Assembly: GCA_937920255.1 (NCBI GenBank)
Contig: CALDSL010000426.1
Span: 1-5,780 of the forward strand
Length of the DNA stretch: 5,780 nt
Direction of reading: 5' to 3'
From: an uncultured Anaerolineaceae bacterium
Lineage (GTDB): Bacteria; Chloroflexota; Anaerolineae; Anaerolineales; Anaerolineaceae
Part shown: in pieces, positions 1 to 5,780 of the stretch
How the letters are laid out: each line of letters starts with the position of its first letter
How positions within the stretch are numbered: position 1 is the stretch's first letter
Made by a program: the position numbers and the translations under genes
The notes under the pieces: model-generated
Databases searched by the model: none
What the model saw: only the letters and a program-made list of their open reading frames with translations
What the model was told of the DNA's origin: nothing

Positions 1-1811
1 TCGCCGTCGCGCAGTGGGTCTCCGCCTTGCGGGAAGGGCGCCAGCATGAACTGCATGCAGTCCAGGTAGTAGGCCGGGTTGCCCAGGTTGCGCGCCAGGT
101 TGACGCACCCGATCCAGGTGGCGCCGCGCGCCACGCCCACCCTCTCGCCCACAATCGACCCGAGCGTGTGCGTGCCGTGCCCGCCGATATCGACCGGCTG
201 GATGGAACCGTTCCACGGATCGTACCAGTTGTAGTTATCACCCTGTCCCGCGCCGCGGTAGCTGGCCGCCAGCTCAGGATGGTCGCCCTGCACGCCGCTA
301 TCCGACTGTCCGATGACAACTCCCTCGCCGGTAATGCCCAAATCCTTCCACACCTGGTCAGCGCCGATCAGGGTCAGGTTCCACTCGGGCGTGGCAGGGG
401 CGCGAGCGCTGCCCTGCGCCGGAAGCGGCGGCTCGGGCAATGGGCGCAGGATGGGGTTGGCCAGCACGCGGTCGACTTCAGGCTGGCTCTCCAGCCAGGC
501 GCGCAGGAATGGCCCGCCGGTGACCTCCAGCGCATTGACCAGATAGTAGGGCTGGTAGTCGCGGTTGCGCGCCTCTAACTGCGCGCGCAGGCCGGCCTGG
601 GTACGGTTGGCATGTTCCACCAACTGATTGTAGACATACGCGCGGCGTTCGTCGTAATCATCGATGGTCACAGCCTTGGCGAGGTCAGCCTGATCCCTGA
701 GGATCACAAACAGGCGCTCGCCGTAGAACCCCGGCTGGCCCGTGGAGATGTACAGCGCGCCCGCTCCGACCAGCAGCAACGGCGCCAGCAACGCCACGGC
801 CCGCGAGGACGGCAGCACTCCGCCGAGCTTGTTGCTGGTAAAGGTAAGCAAAAAACTGGCCAGCAGCGCCATTCCCACGCTGTCGAGCGTCATATTGAGC
901 GCCCAACGCGCCATCTCGCCGGCACCCGAGCTGATCACCAGCGCCAGCTCATCCGCATCCACCCACACCAGCGGCCAGGCGGCGGCCAGCCCCAGCAGCA
1001 GCGCCGCGGCCGGCCAGCAGCACACGCGCGTTCCCGGCTGCCGGTGCGTGCTGACGGCCACCGCGCCCCACGCGAGCGCCATCAACACCGCCGCCAGCAT
1101 CCACTGCTGTCCATTGACACCGAATCCAGTGGCCATGATCGCCAGCATCACCAGCGCCACCAGCCCATCCTGCCAGATTCCGGATGGGCTTTCGGAAAGC
1201 AAAATGCCGTTGAGCAGCACGCTCGCTGCCAGACCCAGCAGCAGCCCAGCCGCCAGGTTGGTCACCGTATCCAACGGCGACCCGAGCGCGCCCCACAGCA
1301 CCCAGGGAAAGACCAGCAGGACGCCCACCGCGGCGGCAATGGCCGCGCCGCCCGCGCCAGTGGGGAACAAACGCCGCCGCAGCGCCAGCACCGCCAGGAT
1401 GGAAAAGATCAGCGCCCCGGCGATCTGCATCCCAACAATCGCGTCAGAATTCGAAAGGTCCGCCAGGCGCGAAGGCACCTGTAGCGCGGCAAACACCGCC
1501 GCCAGCAGCCAGGTCCGATAGACAGCCTTTCCACGGACAGACGGCGCGGTGAGCGATGCGATCCCAAGCAGTATCACCAGCCCGATGGAATACCCCAGGG
1601 CAACCATCCAGCGCACATCTTCCACCGGTAGCGAGCCTTCAAATACCGTTTGCTCCAGCGACCACTGCACGACCTGGTTCACCAGGGTCATGGCAATGAT
1701 GATAATCCCAATCAGGTACCGCGCGATACTGCTGGCGCATCCCTGCGCCTGAGCAGGCGGTGCCGTCACCGGCTGCGGCTCGGATGGAGGAAGATACGGA
1801 TCGTTGCTCAT
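1..1811 (-). CDS. Polytopic membrane-anchored subtilisin-family (S8) serine protease, bacillopeptidase F-like; C-terminus cut by window edge
   Basis: Reading leftward from the ATG at 1811-1809 gives 603 uninterrupted residues that run off the left edge. Residues 1-28 are polar and Pro-rich. Residues about 30-356 hold roughly 11 hydrophobic segments (about 31-50, 68-88, 99-115, 124-144, 153-176, 183-205, 215-233, 236-253, 265-284, 305-325, 337-356). Residues about 362-457 resemble the inhibitor I9-type propeptide that precedes bacillopeptidase F-like proteases (LRDQADLAKA, then YYLVNALEVTGG). The S8 domain starts near 475: the catalytic Asp is D504 in GQSDSGVQGDHPEL and the catalytic His is H545 in GGHGTHTLGSIVG. 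The stretch GCVNLARNLGNPAYYLDC (568-585) is typical of the bacillopeptidase F-like subgroup. The catalytic Ser and oxyanion Asn would lie beyond the window. Positive residues cluster in even-numbered loops (after helices 2, 4, 8 and 10), placing the N-terminus inside and the protease outside the membrane. The start is backed by AAGGTGG nine bases upstream. S8 membership is secure; substrate is unknown. Confidence 0.9.
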   Translation of the reverse strand, partial: MSNDPYLPPSEPQPVTAPPAQAQGCASSIARYLIGIIIIAMTLVNQVVQWSLEQTVFEGSLPVEDVRWMVALGYSIGLVILLGIASLTAPSVRGKAVYRTWLLAAVFAALQVPSRLADLSNSDAIVGMQIAGALIFSILAVLALRRRLFPTGAGGAAIAAAVGVLLVFPWVLWGALGSPLDTVTNLAAGLLLGLAASVLLNGILLSESPSGIWQDGLVALVMLAIMATGFGVNGQQWMLAAVLMALAWGAVAVSTHRQPGTRVCCWPAAALLLGLAAAWPLVWVDADELALVISSGAGEMARWALNMTLDSVGMALLASFLLTFTSNKLGGVLPSSRAVALLAPLLLVGAGALYISTGQPGFYGERLFVILRDQADLAKAVTIDDYDERRAYVYNQLVEHANRTQAGLRAQLEARNRDYQPYYLVNALEVTGGPFLRAWLESQPEVDRVLANPILRPLPEPPLPAQGSARAPATPEWNLTLIGADQVWKDLGITGEGVVIGQSDSGVQGDHPELAASYRGAGQGDNYNWYDPWNGSIQPVDIGGHGTHTLGSIVGERVGVARGATWIGCVNLARNLGNPAYYLDCMQFMLAPFPQGGDPLRDG

Positions 1812-1820
1812 GGAAAAATC

Positions 1821-1827
1821 CCACCTT
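1821..1827 (-). promoter_or_regulatory. Ribosome binding site of the membrane subtilase
   Basis: The minus strand reads AAGGTGG, followed by a 9-base spacer and the ATG at 1811. This Shine-Dalgarno match decides the start of the protease: no competing in-frame Met with a comparable site was seen, and the Pro-rich tail before the first hydrophobic helix makes a sensible N-terminus. Confidence 0.7.
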
Positions 1828-1840
1828 TTTATATATGCGC

Positions 1841-1865
1841 AATTTTTTGCATAGCAATCAAAATT
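1841..1865. repeat. Imperfect AT-rich inverted repeat (operator-like dyad) upstream of the subtilase
   Basis: The left arm AATTTTTTGC (1841-1850) pairs with GCAA (1854-1857) and AAAATT (1860-1865). The centre is ATA (1851-1853) and there is a 2-base bulge TC (1858-1859), so all 10 positions of the left arm pair. The dyad lies 30 bases upstream of the protease ATG, in the most AT-rich part of the window. It could be a repressor site, or a weak hairpin in the protease leader. No regulator is identifiable, and some AT-rich palindromes arise by chance. Confidence 0.4.
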
Positions 1866-1880
1866 GACTGCCCATTCTTC

Positions 1881-1937
1881 ATTGCCGGTCCCGAAAATGT
1901 TGGTACACTTAATGTCGAATGCTTTTTCCCCGGCAAT
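1881..1937. repeat. Spaced 8-bp inverted repeat flanking the putative lipase promoter
   Basis: ATTGCCGG at 1881-1888 is exactly the reverse complement of CCGGCAAT at 1930-1937, with 41 bases between. The left copy overlaps the candidate -35 hexamer and the right copy would fall in the leader of the rightward gene, so the pair brackets the presumed -10 and transcription start. This arrangement fits paired operator half-sites. The separation is too long for a tight hairpin, and an 8-bp match could be accidental. Confidence 0.35.
1882..1909 (+). promoter_or_regulatory. Candidate sigma70-type promoter for the lipase gene
   Basis: The -35 candidate is TTGCCG (1882-1887), a 4/6 match to TTGACA. 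After 16 bases comes the -10 candidate TACACT (1904-1909), a 4/6 match to TATAAT, preceded directly by TGG (1901-1903), which makes an extended -10. Initiation would fall near 1916 and leave a leader of about 56 bases. A better -35 match, TTGACT at 1864-1869, has no acceptable -10 at the proper distance. The call rests on consensus matching alone. No comparably placed promoter could be found for the divergent protease. Confidence 0.35.
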
Positions 1938-1955
1938 CTTCCCCCTATTGTAACC

Positions 1956-1962
1956 TAAGGAG
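1956..1962 (+). promoter_or_regulatory. Ribosome binding site of the lipase gene
   Basis: TAAGGAG is a near-perfect Shine-Dalgarno sequence, nine bases ahead of the ATG at 1972. It fixes the start of the hydrolase, in agreement with the family's short N-terminal extension before the first beta strand. Confidence 0.85.
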
Positions 1963-1971
1963 CAAAAACCC

Positions 1972-2805
1972 ATGCGCACAGAACGCAAACATACGTTGGC
2001 AGATCAAAGCTGTGTCGTCGTATACGAATGGAAAGCTGATCAGCCCAAAGCAGTTGTGTTTTTGGTGCACGGACTGGGCGAGCACGCCGGACGCTACGAC
2101 CATGTTGCCGCGGCGCTCAACCGGGCCGGCTACTCACTGACCGGTTTTGACCACCCCGGCCACGGCCAGAGCGAAGGCGTGCGCGGGCATATCAGCAGCT
2201 ACGATGTGGTTTTTGACCTGATCGACCAGTTACGCCAGGAAGCGGCCAAGCAATACCCTGGCCTGCCGCAGTTTGTGTACGGTCACAGCATGGGCGGCAG
2301 TTTTGTGCTGTATTACCTTTACAAACGCCAGCCAAAAATTGCCGGGGCGATCGTCACCAGTCCCGGGCTGGGCACCGCCGATCCCGTGCCGGCCTGGAAA
2401 ACCGCGCTTGGGAAGGTGTTGTACAACCTGGCGCCGTCGTTTCAGATGGACAACGGCCTGAAACGAGAAGGGCTGGCGCGCGACCCGGCGGTTGTTGCCG
2501 CATACAACGCCGACCCGCTGGTACACGGGAAAATCTCGGCGCGCCTGGCGCTGGATATGCTTGGCCACGGCAGGGAAATGATCGCGGACGCGGGCGCGTT
2601 TCCGCACGTGCCCCTGCTGCTGATGCAGGGCAGCAAGGATATGCTGGTATCGCCGCCGATGACCGACCAGTTTGCCAAAGGCTTCAAAGGCGACCTGACC
2701 TACAAGGTGTGGGACGGGATGTACCACGAGCTGCACAACGAACCCGAGAAGCAGCAGGTACTGGATACGATCGCCGGCTGGCTGGACCAGCACATGCCGG
2801 GCTAA
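1972..2805 (+). CDS. Alpha/beta hydrolase, monoacylglycerol lipase/lysophospholipase type (serine hydrolase, S33-like)
   Basis: The 277-residue protein is a complete hydrolase_4 family member. It carries the oxyanion-side motif HGLGEHAGRY (33-42), then FDHPGHGQSEG (59-69), then the nucleophile elbow GHSMGG with catalytic Ser106. The triad is completed by Asp223 (LMQGSKD, 217-223) and His252 (GMYHELHNE, 249-257). Motif order, spacing and surrounding residues closely follow mammalian monoacylglycerol lipase, for example YPGLP before the nucleophile strand and the YH.LH.E ending. There is no signal peptide or membrane helix, so it is probably cytoplasmic and acts on monoacylglycerols or lysophospholipids in membrane lipid turnover. 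Exact substrate cannot be read from sequence. It is transcribed away from the subtilase and its stop overlaps that of treY. Confidence 0.93.
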   Translation: MRTERKHTLADQSCVVVYEWKADQPKAVVFLVHGLGEHAGRYDHVAAALNRAGYSLTGFDHPGHGQSEGVRGHISSYDVVFDLIDQLRQEAAKQYPGLPQFVYGHSMGGSFVLYYLYKRQPKIAGAIVTSPGLGTADPVPAWKTALGKVLYNLAPSFQMDNGLKREGLARDPAVVAAYNADPLVHGKISARLALDMLGHGREMIADAGAFPHVPLLLMQGSKDMLVSPPMTDQFAKGFKGDLTYKVWDGMYHELHNEPEKQQVLDTIAGWLDQHMPG

Positions 2806-5447
2806 TCTTCCACGCGAGCCAGCAGCGCCACCGGAAAACGCCGGAACAGGTCGGCGGCGGTAATTTCTCCACCGCTGAGAGCTTCGCCGGTCACTTCATT
2901 GCGCCAATGGCCGGTGGGAAGTTGCAGACGCACGCCGCGTAGCGCCCCCGCGCGCGCCGCCAGACGTGGCACGACGCAGATCGCTCCGCCGCGCTGGTAC
3001 GCCACCAGATGTTCTGATCCACCGGTATCCAAGGTGGCATATCCTGCGGCTGGCGCGAACCATTCTGGATGGTGCCGGCGCAGCGCGAGCGCCTGGCGCA
3101 CGACCCACAGTTTGGGCAGGCCTTCGCGCGCCCGCCCCCAAATTTCTTCCGGGGTCAAGTCGTCCAGTCCGGCCAGCAATGCCAGGCGCTTATCGTAATC
3201 CACCGGCGAGCGATTGTCGGGATCGACCAGGGTGTAGACCCACAGTTCAGCGCCCTGGTAGATGTCGGGGACGCCAGGGGCGGTGAGCTTGATTAATGTC
3301 TGCGCCAGCGAATTGATCCAACCGGCAGGCTCGATGCGCGCCACAAACGCCTGCAGTTCGCGGCGAAATGTGCGGCTTTTCATCACCGCGCGCACGAAAC
3401 CGGCCACAGAATCCTCATAGGCCGCGTTGGGGTTGGTCCACGAGGTGTTTGTTTTTGCCTCACGCACAGCCTTTTCCATATAGCGCAGCACGCGGTCTTG
3501 TTCAATCGGCCAGGCGCCGGTCAGGGTCTGGTACAGCAGGTACTCGTCGTTGGGGTCGATGGGGTACGCGTGCCGCGTGCGCCGGTTGATCTTGAACCAG
3601 CGCTCCACCGCTTCCGCCCAGGCTTCGGACATTTCAGAGATCGCGCTGATGCGCGCGCGTACGTCTTCGCTGCGCTTGGTGTCGTGCGTGGTGGTGCTGA
3701 TCAGCCCGCGCGGCTGCCGGCGCAGCGCCTGCTCGCACGCCTGGTGGAATGCATCCACGCTGGTGCCAAAATGTCCCGGGTCTCCCCCTACTTCGTTGAG
3801 CGAGACCAGCGGATAGTAATTATAGAAAACGGTATCCTCGAGGCCTTTGGCCATCACCGGGCCGGTGAACTGCTGAAAACGCATTACCAGTTCGTTTTCC
3901 AGTTCCCCGGTGACGCGCAGCAGCATCAGGTCGCCAAAAAACGCGAACAGGCGCGGGTCAACCTCCGGCCGGTTTTGCACCGCCGCGTCCAGCGCTTCGC
4001 GCAGGTAACGCTCGTCATCCGCGCTCACCTGGCCTTCGGCCGCGCGCACGTAGGTGCGGTAGACCGGCAGGCAGGCAGCGGTTTCCATAATCACAGCGCG
4101 CAAATCGCGCCGTGTGGTATCACGATAGTTGCGATGCCGCTCGCACACCTGCAGGAAGAGTTCGACCAGGCGGTTCAGATCGCTGCCCAGCAGTTCATTC
4201 ATCACTTGCAGCTTCTTCTGGCGCACCAGCGTGGCGTAGCGCTCTCCGCGCCCGGTCAGGCGGTGATACAGGTTGAGCAGAACGGTCTCGCTGCGCGGGT
4301 CGACAAACAGGCCATTCAGCCGGTTGAGGAACTCGTAGCCGGTGGTGCCGGAGACCGGCCAGGTTTCCGGGAGCTGCTCGTCGCCTTCCAGAATTTTCTC
4401 GATCACGACCCACGTTTCCGGCGCCGCAGCTTGCAGGCGGCGAAAATAGCCTTCCGGGTCCAACAGGCCATCCGGGTGATCGATGCGCAGGCCGTCCAAA
4501 TCACCAGAACGCAGCCAGCGCAGCACCAACCGGTGGGTTTCCTCAAACACCTCCTCATCCTCCATGCGCAGGCCAATGAGGGTGTTGATATCAAAGAAAC
4601 GCCGGTACCCCAACTCGCCGCTGGTGATACGCCAGTGCGCCAGCCGGTAATTTTGTTCCTGCAAGAAGACGTCCAGCCGGTTTGGGTCGGCGTTCAATTC
4701 TTGCACCAGGCTTTGGATGGCCTCCTCCACCGCGGGTTCATCGATGCGCAGCGTGCAAAGCTGCTCATCCAGCGCGGCGATCATCTCGGCGCGCTGGCGG
4801 GCGGCTTTACGGCCGGGCCGCTCGGATCCTTCGACGGCGCTGCTGTAAGCCTGCGCCAGCTTCTTCAAGCGCGAAGATCCGCTGCGACGCGCTGCCTCGC
4901 GCAGCAGGCCGCCCTGCGAGCGCGGATCGACCGGATAGGCGTTGTTGTAATACCGCACCAGAAATTCCGGTCCGGATGCATCCAGGCGGATTTCGCCGGC
5001 CTCCAGCACACGGCCGTACTGGTCGCCCAGCACCGGGATGAGCACCTCGTCTTTGTGGCGCGCCTCGGGCGGGTCCCATTCCACGTCGAAGTAGGTGGCG
5101 TAGCGGCTGGCTGGCCCGTACTTGAGCACATCCCACCACCACGGGTTGTCGTCGCCACCAATGGCCATGTGGTTGGGCACCACGTCGAGCATCTGGCCCA
5201 TGCCGCGCTCTTTCAGCGCCGCCACCAGCCGCTTGCGCGCTTCCTCGCCGCCCAGTTCCACGTTGACCCGCTGCGGATTGACCACGTCGTAGCCGTGCAG
5301 GCTGCCGCGCGCGGCCTGCAGGTACGGCGAGCAATACAGGTGGCTGATGCCCAACGCCTCGTAATAATCAAGCAGCGAGCGGGCGTCGTCCAGTGTAAAT
5401 CCGGGGTGAAGCTGGATACGGTAGGTGGCGCGCGGCTCAGTCAACAT
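2802..5447 (-). CDS. treY: Malto-oligosyltrehalose synthase (maltooligosyl trehalose synthase, GH13)
   Basis: TreY isomerises the reducing-end alpha-1,4 link of maltodextrins to an alpha,alpha-1,1 link, giving maltooligosyl-trehalose in the cytoplasm. The 881-residue protein is full length for the family. It begins with the hallmark TYRIQLHPGFTLDDAR (8-23), then YCSPYLQAARGSLHGYDV (38-55). The GH13 regions follow: DVVPNHM (88-94); GLRIDHPDG (319-327) with nucleophile D323; VVIEKIL (347-353) with acid/base E350; and THDTKRSED (587-595) with transition-state D589. The TreY-specific C-terminal part includes APGVPDIYQGAELW (723-736) and the ending FPVALL (871-876). The start overlaps glgX by 11 bases and has no clear Shine-Dalgarno site, suggesting coupling to glgX translation. 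All catalytic residues are present and no frameshift is seen. A partner treZ is not visible. Confidence 0.97.
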   Translation of the reverse strand: MLTEPRATYRIQLHPGFTLDDARSLLDYYEALGISHLYCSPYLQAARGSLHGYDVVNPQRVNVELGGEEARKRLVAALKERGMGQMLDVVPNHMAIGGDDNPWWWDVLKYGPASRYATYFDVEWDPPEARHKDEVLIPVLGDQYGRVLEAGEIRLDASGPEFLVRYYNNAYPVDPRSQGGLLREAARRSGSSRLKKLAQAYSSAVEGSERPGRKAARQRAEMIAALDEQLCTLRIDEPAVEEAIQSLVQELNADPNRLDVFLQEQNYRLAHWRITSGELGYRRFFDINTLIGLRMEDEEVFEETHRLVLRWLRSGDLDGLRIDHPDGLLDPEGYFRRLQAAAPETWVVIEKILEGDEQLPETWPVSGTTGYEFLNRLNGLFVDPRSETVLLNLYHRLTGRGERYATLVRQKKLQVMNELLGSDLNRLVELFLQVCERHRNYRDTTRRDLRAVIMETAACLPVYRTYVRAAEGQVSADDERYLREALDAAVQNRPEVDPRLFAFFGDLMLLRVTGELENELVMRFQQFTGPVMAKGLEDTVFYNYYPLVSLNEVGGDPGHFGTSVDAFHQACEQALRRQPRGLISTTTHDTKRSEDVRARISAISEMSEAWAEAVERWFKINRRTRHAYPIDPNDEYLLYQTLTGAWPIEQDRVLRYMEKAVREAKTNTSWTNPNAAYEDSVAGFVRAVMKSRTFRRELQAFVARIEPAGWINSLAQTLIKLTAPGVPDIYQGAELWVYTLVDPDNRSPVDYDKRLALLAGLDDLTPEEIWGRAREGLPKLWVVRQALALRRHHPEWFAPAAGYATLDTGGSEHLVAYQRGGAICVVPRLAARAGALRGVRLQLPTGHWRNEVTGEALSGGEITAADLFRRFPVALLARVED

Positions 5448-5780
5448 GCTGCAGCAGCACCAGCGAGCGCGAGTCGAGCGTCAGGGTGCAGCCCGCGCCA
5501 CAAGGCGGTTCTTCTTGCGGCAACTCGTCGCGGGCTGTATCGAGGATTACACGCCAACACTTGCCCCATTCCTCGGGCGGCATGGTGAAGGTCAGCGGCT
5601 CGTAGTGGGCATTGAACATCAGCAGGAAGCTGTTGTCCAAAATTGGGTTACCGCGCGGATCGGGACTGCGGATGGCGCCGCCGTTGAGATAGACCATCAA
5701 GGCTTTGGCGAAACCCTGCCCCCATTCCTCCTCGGTCATTTCCACGCCGTCAGGCGTAAACCAGCCGATATCGCGCGCCT
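5437..5780 (-). CDS. glgX: Glycogen debranching enzyme GlgX/TreX, C-terminal fragment (N-terminus beyond window edge)
   Basis: The frame is open from the right edge (first full codon at 5778) to TGA at 5439-5437, giving 113 residues. They match the C-terminal end of GlgX/TreX: ARDIGWFTPDGVEMTEEEW, then the MVYLNGGAI strand, then DNSFLLMFNAHYEPLTFTMP and WRVILDTA, ending in RSLVLLQ. In full-length members (about 700 residues) this all-beta domain follows the GH13 catalytic barrel, so no catalytic residue lies inside the window. The GTG at 5745 is internal, not a start: coding similarity continues upstream of it. The enzyme hydrolyses alpha-1,6 branches of glycogen, supplying linear maltodextrins to TreY, whose gene starts inside this one. 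Closely related isoamylases share this tail, but the treY context favours GlgX/TreX. Confidence 0.93.
   Translation of the reverse strand, partial: ARDIGWFTPDGVEMTEEEWGQGFAKALMVYLNGGAIRSPDPRGNPILDNSFLLMFNAHYEPLTFTMPPEEWGKCWRVILDTARDELPQEEPPCGAGCTLTLDSRSLVLLQHVD

Noticed and set aside
27..578. Plus-strand open frame of 183 codons opposite the S8 domain
   Set aside because: The minus strand carries the S8 Asp and His motifs in a continuous frame; the plus-strand product has no recognisable features.
612..1521. Overlapping plus-strand open frames (290 and 259 codons) opposite the subtilase
   Set aside because: They are mirrors of the membrane-helix-coding strand: Gln/Arg/His-rich or Ser/Ala/Pro-rich, without motifs or a good ribosome binding site.
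1830..1857. Minus-strand promoter TTGCTA-16-TATATA for the subtilase
   Set aside because: Initiation would fall near 1823, inside the AAGGTGG ribosome binding site, leaving no usable leader. No other good pair was found upstream.
1639..1958. Short open frames on both strands across the divergent intergenic region
   Set aside because: They overlap the ends of real genes in other frames, lack ribosome binding sites and show no recognisable protein sequence.
2781..2791. GCTGG-A-CCAGC palindrome near the end of the lipase gene as a terminator
   Set aside because: A one-base centre cannot form a proper hairpin loop and no T tract follows; the bases are also in-frame coding sequence.
3498..5588. 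Very long plus-strand open frame (696 codons) antisense to treY
   Set aside because: The complementary strand encodes a full TreY with all catalytic motifs. The antisense product is a low-complexity run rich in Ala, Arg, Gln, His and Val with no recognisable domain, as expected from GC-rich codon bias.
5437..5745. A separate small gene of about 102 codons starting with GTG at 5745
   Set aside because: The frame is open past this GTG to the window edge and the added residues (ARDIGWFTPDG) match GlgX, so this is the tail of a longer gene.

Overview
The window is GC-rich bacterial chromosomal DNA with four protein genes packed almost end to end. Gene content (a GlgX–TreY pair, a monoacylglycerol-lipase-like hydrolase, and a bacillopeptidase F-like subtilase on a many-pass membrane domain) would suit a free-living bacterium such as a Chloroflexota/Anaerolineae member. 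That assignment is an inference from gene style; nothing here (no rRNA or other marker) proves it.

Layout. (1) 1-1811, minus strand: N-terminal 603 residues of a membrane-bound subtilisin-family (S8) protease, cut by the left edge before its catalytic serine. (2) 1812-1971: the only real intergenic gap, 160 bp between divergent genes. It is AT-rich on the protease side and holds a ribosome binding site for each gene, a possible promoter for the rightward gene and two dyad-symmetric elements. (3) 1972-2805, plus strand: a complete 277-residue alpha/beta hydrolase of the monoacylglycerol lipase/lysophospholipase type. (4) 2802-5447, minus strand: complete treY, malto-oligosyltrehalose synthase, 881 residues, whose stop codon overlaps the hydrolase stop tail to tail. 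(5) 5437-5780, minus strand: the C-terminal end of glgX/treX, the glycogen (amylopectin) debranching enzyme, cut by the right edge and overlapping the treY start by 11 nt.

How the genes work together. GlgX removes alpha-1,6 branches from glycogen and TreY isomerises the reducing-end glucose of the released linear maltodextrins to a trehalose unit. A third enzyme, TreZ, would release free trehalose; it is not in the window and cannot lie directly downstream of treY, because treY converges on the lipase gene. The overlap of glgX and treY indicates one transcript and probably translational coupling. The lipase and the protease are divergently transcribed and could share a control region, but no functional link between them, or to the trehalose genes, is visible.

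No tRNA, rRNA, CRISPR array, insertion sequence or convincing rho-independent terminator was seen. No gene-free stretch exceeds 300 bases. The most unusual item is the architecture of the protease: about 11 predicted transmembrane helices ahead of a propeptide-like domain and an S8 catalytic domain.
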